From: CAIQPS01 sp963721365
GTDB lineage: Bacteria; Actinomycetota; Thermoleophilia; RBG-16-64-13
Direction of reading: 5' to 3'
Length of the DNA stretch: 64,000 bases
Assembly: GCA_963721365.1 (NCBI GenBank)
Contig: CAVRJE010000016.1
Coordinates: 70,898-134,897 of the forward strand
This document shows positions 1-6,301 of the stretch, piece after piece; position 1 is the first letter of the stretch; every line of letters starts with the position of its first letter. The notes below the pieces were generated by a model. That model was given only the letters and a program-made list of their open reading frames with translations, was not told the origin of the DNA and did no database searches. The translations under genes and the position numbers were made by a program.

Positions 1-461
1 GCCAGCAACCCGTCGGCCTCCGCCCGGCTCACGCTGCCCTGATCGCTGTCCACGACGACGAACGGCGCGTTGTGCGCGGCGAAGTGCCGCGCGACGGCCT
101 CCCCTACCCGGCCGTAGCCACAGATGATGAAGTGCGCGTCCAGCCTGTCCACCTGCCGCCTCACCGTCCTTCTCCGGAAAACGCCCGTGAGTTGCCCGCC
201 GATGACGAACTCCACCATCCGCCCGATGCCATACAGGATCGTGCCCACGCCGCCGATGATGAGTAGCAGCGTGAAGACCTGGCCCGCCCGCGAGAGCGGG
301 TGCACCTCGCCGAACCCGACCGTGAAGATGGTGGTCACGGTCATGTAGAGGGAGTCTAGCAGGCTCCAGCCCTCGATCAGGGTGTAGCCCGCGGTCCCGA
401 TCACGACGATCGCAAGGATCGCCGCGACGACAATGAGCCCGGTTTTCAACTCCCCACGCAT
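1..461 (-). CDS. Potassium channel with RCK/TrkA-N domain, 3' end beyond window
   Basis: Two-TM K+ channel subunit that gates K+ flux through a cytoplasmic RCK (TrkA_N) domain. The reading frame starts with ATG at 461 and is open to the left edge, about 153 codons, so the C-terminus is missing. A first TM helix spans about residues 8-28. The pore helix and filter read TTIFTVGFGE, close to the K+ filter consensus T-V-G-(Y/F)-G. A second TM helix follows near 55-78. At about 107 a Rossmann nucleotide-binding start HFIICGYGRVGEAV carries GxGxxG. The gene begins 12 bp after the rlmH stop on the same strand, so the two are probably co-transcribed. Family assignment is firm; ligand and ion selectivity beyond the filter are inferred. 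Confidence 0.9.
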   Translation of the reverse strand, partial: MRGELKTGLIVVAAILAIVVIGTAGYTLIEGWSLLDSLYMTVTTIFTVGFGEVHPLSRAGQVFTLLLIIGGVGTILYGIGRMVEFVIGGQLTGVFRRRTVRRQVDRLDAHFIICGYGRVGEAVARHFAAHNAPFVVVDSDQGSVSRAEADGLL

Positions 462-473
462 GCCGCCTCGACC

Positions 474-935
474 CTAGTGGTGATACGGCTCTCCGCGCTC
501 TATGCGGACGGCCCGGTACAACTGCTCCAAAACGATACACCGTGCCATCTGGTGTGGGAATGTCAGACGCGAAAGAGACCAGCGGTGGTCCGCCGCATCG
601 AGAACGCGCGCGTCGAGACCCGAGGCGCCGCCGAGTAGGAACTGGAAGTGGCTCTGACCGTGGAGCTTCTTCTGGGCAAGGAAGGCGCTCCACTCCTCAG
701 ACGAGTACTGCCGCCCCCGGCCGTCGAGAGCGACGGTGAAGGCCCCTTTGCGCAGCAGGCCGAGCAACGCCACCCCCTCTTTGGCCCGAGCGATGTCCTC
801 TCCGCCGGCGAGAGGCGTTTCCGGTACCTGGAGGACCTCCACCTCGGCGTATGGCCGCATGAGTCCCTCGTAGTGCCGCCAGACAAGCTCATACTCGCGG
901 GCGAGCCGCCCCACGCAGATGAAAGTGAGCCGCAT
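474..935 (-). CDS. rlmH: 23S rRNA (pseudouridine1915-N3)-methyltransferase RlmH
   Basis: SPOUT-class methyltransferase that uses SAM to methylate pseudouridine 1915 in helix 69 of 23S rRNA on the assembled ribosome. At 153 residues it matches the family length (about 155). The SAM-binding trefoil-knot motif LLGGASGL lies near residue 100, followed by the conserved FPHQMARCIVLEQLYRA segment, and the protein ends with the family-typical GEPYHH. It starts with ATG at 935 and sits between the DUF4388 gene (21 bp upstream) and the K+ channel gene (12 bp downstream), so the three probably form one minus-strand unit. Nothing unusual is visible. Confidence 0.96.
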   Translation of the reverse strand: MRLTFICVGRLAREYELVWRHYEGLMRPYAEVEVLQVPETPLAGGEDIARAKEGVALLGLLRKGAFTVALDGRGRQYSSEEWSAFLAQKKLHGQSHFQFLLGGASGLDARVLDAADHRWSLSRLTFPHQMARCIVLEQLYRAVRIERGEPYHH

Positions 936-956
936 CAGCCTCGTTACCCGCGGCGC

Positions 957-1658
957 TCAGATGAAGGCGAGGTCGTCGGGGCCTTCGTCTTCGAGGATCT
1001 CGTGGGCCCGCTTCTTCCGGCGCCCCCCGAAGTGGGAATCCTTGAGGACGCTCGGCATGTTTCGCCAGAGACAGACGTCCTGCTTGAGATAACGCGCCTT
1101 GATCTTGTCGGAACATACCACTGCGCAGCTCATGCACAGCTCTTCCTCGACGAGGACCTTCTCCCGGCGCGGCCTCTCCCCCTCGTCGACCCTTCTATAT
1201 GCGTCGAGCAACAGGCTTTCCACGGGGATGGACGGCACTGTCCTGAAATGGACGGCCCGCGCGGGGACGATGAACCGGAAGGTCCCTGTACTCCAGTACA
1301 TCAACTGCATGACCTGGTCGGCAGCATGCCGGTCGACGATCGATACCAGAGCCGGGGTTTCGGCGTGGGCGGCCTGCAGGAGGTGCGCCAGAAGAGGCAG
1401 CCCCTCGTCGCCGCTGGACCACCTCATCCAGCACTCCTTGACCTCGGTCTCGGTCAGCGCGCCCGCTGCGACCAGCCGGGAGCCGAACTCCTCGTCGCCC
1501 TGGGTCAGGCTGATCGCCTCGATCCGCCCTGCGGACAGATATACGGCCCCTTGCTCCTCAAAGTCCTGGATCTCGAGCACGCCCGTCCGCCGCTGCGCCG
1601 CCAGGAACTGCAGCACGCTGAACAGCGGAAACTCGGCTATGTCTCCCCAAAGGATCAA
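957..1658 (-). CDS. DUF4388 domain protein
   Basis: The first 100 residues match the DUF4388 (PatA N-terminal-like) pattern: GDIAEFPLFSVLQFLAAQ, then a segment with RRTGVLEI, GAVYLSAGRI and a hydrophobic core. DUF4388 proteins are usually adaptor or regulatory modules in signalling systems of gliding or stress-responsive bacteria; no catalytic motif is visible. Of 233 residues, the C-terminal 60 are rich in Lys/Arg/Glu and contain one CMSC pair. The likely start is TTG at 1658, preceded 9 bp upstream by a good -10 box (TAGAAT on the minus strand), which leaves no room for a normal leader. Exact role unknown. Confidence 0.75.
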   Translation of the reverse strand: MILWGDIAEFPLFSVLQFLAAQRRTGVLEIQDFEEQGAVYLSAGRIEAISLTQGDEEFGSRLVAAGALTETEVKECWMRWSSGDEGLPLLAHLLQAAHAETPALVSIVDRHAADQVMQLMYWSTGTFRFIVPARAVHFRTVPSIPVESLLLDAYRRVDEGERPRREKVLVEEELCMSCAVVCSDKIKARYLKQDVCLWRNMPSVLKDSHFGGRRKKRAHEILEDEGPDDLAFI

Positions 1659-1667
1659 TCTGCCCCG

Positions 1668-1673
1668 ATTCTA
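1668..1673 (-). promoter_or_regulatory. Probable -10 box for the DUF4388-rlmH-K channel unit
   Basis: The minus strand reads TAGAAT, one mismatch from TATAAT. It lies 9 bp before the TTG start at 1658, so transcription would begin at or within a base or two of the start codon. No convincing -35 box was found. Confidence 0.35.
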
Positions 1674-1858
1674 GCGCATCAGCCTTCCACTCTTATCGGC
1701 AGAAGATCCCGGCGGGCTATAGGCTCGCAGGCGAGCCGCACGGCCCCGTACTTGACACAGACGGCCACCAGAACCCACAATACCCTGGGCGTTTCTGCAA
1801 CCGGTAGGGACGTAAATGAGCAGATGGCCTCTGGCGGCCATCATGTACGGGGAGGGGG

Positions 1859-2146
1859 ATGCGCATGCTCCACGAGCCTGCAGCGGTACACAGCGTGGAC
1901 GAGGCGGCTGCCTACAAGAGGCGCCTTGGCCTGAAGATGCTGGCCTTTTACACCACGCTGTACGTGATCTTCATCATAATCAACGTCGTCTGGCCCACCG
2001 CCATGGGCACCATGGTGGTCGCCGGCCTGAACCTTGCGATCATCTATGGTTTTGCGCTGATCATCATAGCCTTCCTGCTCGCCCTCATTTACAACTGGCT
2101 ATGCACCCGGCACGAGAAGACCTTCGAGACCGAGGGGAAGGTCTGA
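1859..2146 (+). CDS. DUF485 membrane protein, ActP partner
   Basis: Small inner-membrane protein of 95 residues with two TM helices (about 28-48 and 56-80), matching DUF485 (YjcH family). DUF485 genes lie almost invariably directly before actP, and the protein is thought to assist the acetate symporter. Here the stop at 2146 is followed by the actP ATG at 2148, consistent with translational coupling. ATG codons occur at 1859 and 1865; a G-rich ribosome site (GGGGAGGGGG) immediately upstream suits the second slightly better by spacing. Function beyond association with ActP is inferred. Confidence 0.9.
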   Translation: MRMLHEPAAVHSVDEAAAYKRRLGLKMLAFYTTLYVIFIIINVVWPTAMGTMVVAGLNLAIIYGFALIIIAFLLALIYNWLCTRHEKTFETEGKV

Positions 2147-2147
2147 C

Positions 2148-4130
2148 ATGGGGGAAGTCTCCGCTCTCGCCGTAGTCATCTTCATCGTAATCGTCGGGCT
2201 GGTTCTTTTCGTATCCTTCTACACAGCCCGACGGGCCCGCTCCGCCAGCGGATACTACGCAGCGGGTGGACGTATTCATTGGGGGGTCAACGGCATCGCC
2301 TTCGCCGGCGACTACCTCTCGGCGGCATCGTTCCTAGGCATCTGCGGGCTTATCGCGGTCGCCGGCTACGATGGCTTTCTTTACTCGATCGGCTACCTGG
2401 CCGGCTGGGTCGTGGCCCTCTTCGTGGTTGCCGAGCCCATGCGGCGACTCGGACGGTACACCTTCACCGACGCGTTGGACGCGAAGTTCAACAAGCGCAA
2501 AGTGAAGCTCTTTGCAGCCGTAGCGACCCTTATCGTGTCCATCTTCTACCTCATCCCGCAGATGGTAGGGGCCGGCGTGCTGATCGAGCCGCTGCTCGGC
2601 TTCCCGTACTGGGTAGGGGTCGTCCTTGTGGGCGTCATCGTCATAACAATCGTGGCTACGGCCGGTATGACCTCGACCACCTACGTTCAGTTCATCAAAG
2701 GTTCGCTTCTGATCGTCTTCGCTCTCGTGATCGTGATCGCCCTCCTCGTGCGCGGCCTTTCGACCGCCCCCGATCAGGGAGGCAAAGTCCCGTTCTACGA
2801 GTACAAGACGATCACCGCGACCCAGACGAACGGCGTGATCACGCCTACCGACCCCACCTATACCGTGGCCGGCACGCACGACGTCAAGGTGAAAGACAAG
2901 GCCACCACCTTCGTCAACCTCCAGCATGAGGGCGTCGCCACATGGTGGAAAGCCACTATTGCCGCGGATGCGGTGACGCTTCACGAGACCCAGGAGGTCG
3001 TCGTCCAGGACGACGGCACCAAGTACATCAACGGTGCGCCGGCGTCTGACGACAACCAGTTGCGGCTGGTAGGGAATATGAGCCGCGTCGAGGGGGACAA
3101 GGACGCCAACACCGGGGCTCTGAGTCCTTTCAGCTACCTGGCAAAGATCGGGTCGCCCGACAGCACGGTCAATCTCTGGAAGAAAGCTGCTTGGACGGAC
3201 GCCGGCCAGTCCATCTCGGTGTATTACGAGTCCCCCGTCCCGGGAGACAGGGTGACCCGACCCGGCCTGAACTTCAAGGTCGAAGGGTCCTGGGTCGACC
3301 GGGTCGACTTCGTCTCCCTGATGATCGCGCTGTTCCTCGGAACCGCGGCTTTGCCGCACATCCTCATCCGCTACTACACCGTTCCCAGCCAGAGGGCGGC
3401 GCGGAAGTCGACCGTGGTAGCCATCGCGGCCATCGGCTTCTTCTACGTGCTGACGCTCTTCCTCGGATTGGGAGCGATGACGAACGCCACCATAAACGTG
3501 CTTGACAACAACATGTCGGCGCCACTGCTGGCGAAGTCCTTCGGGACCTTCCTCTTCGCGATGATCTCCGCCATCGCTTTTGCCACCGTCCTGGGTACCG
3601 TGAGCGGACTCATCATCGCCGCCTCGGGGGCGGTCGCACACGACTTGATGGACCGCTTCGGCGGCCTGATCAAGACCGAACGCCAGAAGGTCGTGGCAGG
3701 TCGCATAAGTGCCTTCGTCGTCGGTGGCATCGCGATCCTCCTTGGACTCTTGTTCCAGGGAATCAACGTTTCGTTTCTGGTAGGTCTTGCCTTCGCTGTC
3801 GCAGCCTCGGCCAACCTGCCCTGCATCATCATGATGCTGTTCTGGAAGCGGACGACCTCCACCGGGATGGTCGCCTCGATCATCGTGGGCATCGTCGTAT
3901 CGGTCGGTATCATCTTGTTCTCACCCACGGCGTGGGAACTGTACGGTCTGAACCCCGCCGATGCGCCCATCCCGCTCAAGAACCCCGGCATCATCTCCAT
4001 CCCGCTTAGCTTCATCGCCATCTATCTGGTGTCGAAGATGACCAAGCCGGACATGATGGAGGAGCACCGGGCAAGTCCCCCGAAGGCTCCGGCGCCGGAG
4101 CCCATTCCGGGAGCCGCGTTGGCCGAGTAG
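2148..4130 (+). CDS. actP: Cation/acetate symporter ActP with enlarged extracytoplasmic loop
   Basis: Sodium:solute symporter (SSS) family carrier expected to import acetate or short-chain monocarboxylates. It has 660 residues against about 550 for E. coli ActP. The N-terminal half shows typical SSS segments (YYAAGGRIHWGVNGIAFAGD near 37-56, TFTDALDAKF near 105). TM helices resume at about residue 385 (FVSLMIALFLGTAALPHI) with the ActP-like RYYTVPSQRAARKS. The extra length comes from a hydrophilic insert at about 204-380, placed after a TM helix and thus probably outside the membrane. The gene follows the DUF485 gene by 1 bp and is closed by a strong hairpin at 4156-4189. Confidence 0.93.
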   Translation: MGEVSALAVVIFIVIVGLVLFVSFYTARRARSASGYYAAGGRIHWGVNGIAFAGDYLSAASFLGICGLIAVAGYDGFLYSIGYLAGWVVALFVVAEPMRRLGRYTFTDALDAKFNKRKVKLFAAVATLIVSIFYLIPQMVGAGVLIEPLLGFPYWVGVVLVGVIVITIVATAGMTSTTYVQFIKGSLLIVFALVIVIALLVRGLSTAPDQGGKVPFYEYKTITATQTNGVITPTDPTYTVAGTHDVKVKDKATTFVNLQHEGVATWWKATIAADAVTLHETQEVVVQDDGTKYINGAPASDDNQLRLVGNMSRVEGDKDANTGALSPFSYLAKIGSPDSTVNLWKKAAWTDAGQSISVYYESPVPGDRVTRPGLNFKVEGSWVDRVDFVSLMIALFLGTAALPHILIRYYTVPSQRAARKSTVVAIAAIGFFYVLTLFLGLGAMTNATINVLDNNMSAPLLAKSFGTFLFAMISAIAFATVLGTVSGLIIAASGAVAHDLMDRFGGLIKTERQKVVAGRISAFVVGGIAILLGLLFQGINVSFLVGLAFAVAASANLPCIIMMLFWKRTTSTGMVASIIVGIVVSVGIILFSPTAWELYGLNPADAPIPLKNPGIISIPLSFIAIYLVSKMTKPDMMEEHRASPPKAPAPEPIPGAALAE

Positions 4131-4155
4131 GCCGCCTGCACACGCTGGAAACAAG

Positions 4156-4189
4156 AACGCCGCCGGATGCATCCGCATCCGGCGGCGTT
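4156..4189. terminator. Bidirectional hairpin terminator between actP and satP
   Basis: A perfect 15-bp inverted repeat (AACGCCGCCGGATGC and its complement) with a 4-base loop lies between the convergent actP and satP-like genes. A short pyrimidine run (GTCTTCCC) follows on the plus side; there is no long U tract. Confidence 0.75.
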
Positions 4190-4230
4190 CGTCTTCCCGG
4201 GTTGCCCGGGACCGTGCGCTGTCCTTGTTT

Positions 4231-5286
4231 CTAGAACACGTCCTTCGCACGTAGCGGATAACCGGTGTATCCCGCAGTGGAGTAGTACACCGCGCGGTCG
4301 AAGAACCTGCCCAGTTCCCGGTTCAGATCCACCGCCCGCTGTAGATCCATCGCCGACTCCCACACACCGTGCGTGCGGGCCGACATCCAGATCTCCCGCT
4401 TGAGCAGGAGGATGGCGCTGATGAGTTCGGGCAACGGCAAGCCCTGGGCCGCGCGAGTGCCGCCAAGTTTGTGGAAGAAAGCGCCGATGTCGGACTCGCT
4501 CGGCTTGCCGGTGAAGTACTCCTCGACTTGGGTCAATGCGAACTCGCTGGCGGTGACCAGTTCCTCGTCGCTGACCACCCCGTAGGAAGGGGTCTGCGGG
4601 CTGGCCCGAAGCGCCTCCATCCACATGTTGGCGATCTCTTCACCGTAGTCCTGCACGAAGCCCCTGGGTAGTTGGCTGACCGGCCCGAGCGGAAGCAGCA
4701 CTCGCTTGTAGGTCTCGTTGAGGATCTGGGCCATGGCGGCGTACACCGCGGCGAGTCCGACGAAGATACCCTCGTATCCGGCGATCTTGCCCACCGTGGC
4801 CCCGCCTCCAAAGTCGCGGGCGGCGAGCAGGAAGAACAGGATGGTGAGCGAGCCGAACACCACCTGCAGGGCCCGGTTCAACTTCAGTGTGCCGACGAAC
4901 ATGTAGGCAGTGAAGAGGCCCCAGAAGACGAAGAACCATGCCAAAGCGGTCTCGCTCGGAGCGGCGGCGGCGCTGGCTCCCTTGAATATCGTCGGGAAGA
5001 GCCAGATACCGGCCAGAGTGAGCCAGAAGAAACCGTAGGACGTGAAGGCCAAGGTGCCGAAAGTATTGTTCTTCCTCCATTCCATGATCCCGGCGATGAT
5101 CTGGGCAGAGCCGCCATAGAAGATGCCCATGGCAAGGATCATGGCGTTGATCTCGTAGAAGCCGGCGTTGTGGATGTTGAGAAGGACGGTCGTAAGACCG
5201 AAGCCCATGAGCCCCAGAGGGGCAGGGTTCGCGTTGGTGTCCAGTAGTTTGGTGACTGTTTCGTTGGAGGCGAATGGATTAGCCAT
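4231..5286 (-). CDS. SatP/YaaH acetate channel fused to C-terminal RsbRD_N-like domain
   Basis: Residues 1-205 are a six-TM GPR1/FUN34/YaaH transporter with the signature NPAPLGLMGFG at 20-30; family members (SatP, MA_4008) move acetate or succinate. E. coli SatP stops near residue 190. This protein continues to 351 with a soluble helical domain (about 210-345) containing NMWMEALRASPQTPSYG and GRFFDRAVYYSTAGY. These resemble the RsbRD N-terminal (RsbRD_N) sensory domain of stressosome-type regulators, normally found fused to STAS or other signalling outputs. The start is ATG 5286 with an AGGAGA ribosome site. It lies convergent to actP, in an acetate-handling locus. The transporter call is firm; the C-terminal domain call is by pattern only. 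Confidence 0.85.
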   Translation of the reverse strand: MANPFASNETVTKLLDTNANPAPLGLMGFGLTTVLLNIHNAGFYEINAMILAMGIFYGGSAQIIAGIMEWRKNNTFGTLAFTSYGFFWLTLAGIWLFPTIFKGASAAAAPSETALAWFFVFWGLFTAYMFVGTLKLNRALQVVFGSLTILFFLLAARDFGGGATVGKIAGYEGIFVGLAAVYAAMAQILNETYKRVLLPLGPVSQLPRGFVQDYGEEIANMWMEALRASPQTPSYGVVSDEELVTASEFALTQVEEYFTGKPSESDIGAFFHKLGGTRAAQGLPLPELISAILLLKREIWMSARTHGVWESAMDLQRAVDLNRELGRFFDRAVYYSTAGYTGYPLRAKDVF

Positions 5287-5499
5287 CTTCCGTGTCTACT
5301 CTCCTTTGCTCAAGCGGGTCCGGAACACTACTGCCGGCCGCTGCCGCTACCCCCCCTCAGGGTGCGCGTCCGAGCAGCGCGACAATATACTTAGACAGAC
5401 CAGGGTTGTCCACCTCCACGCGTGATTCTTGTAGAATGTCCGCTGGTCTGGGTTCGACGCGAAGGGGCCACTTACTGGGCCAAGAGGACGCCGTCTCTC

Positions 5500-6292
5500 G
5501 TGAGTGAAACGATCCGCATAGACTTGCACTGCCACTCGTCGGCCAGCGACGGCGATCACTCGCCGGCGCACGTGGCGAGGCGGCTGGCCGACATCGACGT
5601 CACCTGGGCTTCCCTGACCGATCACAACACGGTGGGCGGGCAGAGCGAGTTCCGCGCTGCCCTGGCGCAGCATGGCATCGGCTATATCCCGGGCGTCGAG
5701 ATCGACGGCCGCTCGCCGTTCGGACCTCTTCACCTGCTCGGCTACGTCATCGATCTCGATAACGCGCCCCTGCTGGCCGCACTGCGTACGTGCGGGAGCC
5801 GTGGCGGTCATCGGCTCGTCGTTGGCTCGATCGGATGCGCTCCCCGCGTCGAGACTCCGAATCGTTCACGGCGTCCTGCCCGCCGGCCGAAACGAACGGC
5901 GGGCCGCAAGGCCCGCTAACCACGCGCCGAGCTCATCTGCCTCGTGCATGAGGCCGGAGGGTGCGCTTTCCTCGCCCATCCGCTGGAGAGTCTGCGAAGC
6001 TTCAAGAGGCTGGAGGAAGCCCTCGATCTCCTGCAGGCGGAAGGACTCGATGGACTCGAAGTGTTCCATAGGTCATATCCTGAGGGTGTGCGGGCCGCGC
6101 TGCTGGCACTTGGCCGTGAGACGGGGCCTCGTCCCGACGGGAGGCAGCGATTTCCATGGCCTTGCCCACTCCGACGGAGCAAGCCTCGGCGTCGACGTGC
6201 CTGCTGAAGAATGGGACCGCATCATCAAGTATCTAGGCAAAGGGCGGGAGCCGTTGTCTTCCGCGGCCTCCGGAACCAAGAACACAGACTGA
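5500..6292 (+). CDS. PHP-domain phosphoesterase, frame-disrupted
   Basis: PHP-family metal-dependent phosphoesterase (TrpH/YciV-like; such proteins hydrolyse phosphoesters of small nucleotides). Conserved motifs occur in order but in different frames: DLHCHSSASDG, SLTDHNTVGG and PGVEIDG in frame 1; HEAGGCAFLAHPLE after 5944 again in frame 1; and PTGGSDFHG near 6130 in frame 2. Between about 5790 and 5930 the best continuation is frame 3. At least three indels are therefore needed to restore one protein of about 265 residues. GTG at 5500 is the best start, placed just before the first motif. The stop at 6290-6292 lies 9 bp before the next gene. Decay cannot be excluded, but neighbours show the same kind of break. 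Confidence 0.72.
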
Positions 6293-6301
6293 GGAGGGGA
6301 T

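Noticed and set aside
648..1934. Long plus-strand frame of 428 codons
   Set aside because: It lies antisense to rlmH and the DUF4388 gene, both of which are clear, and shows no motif.
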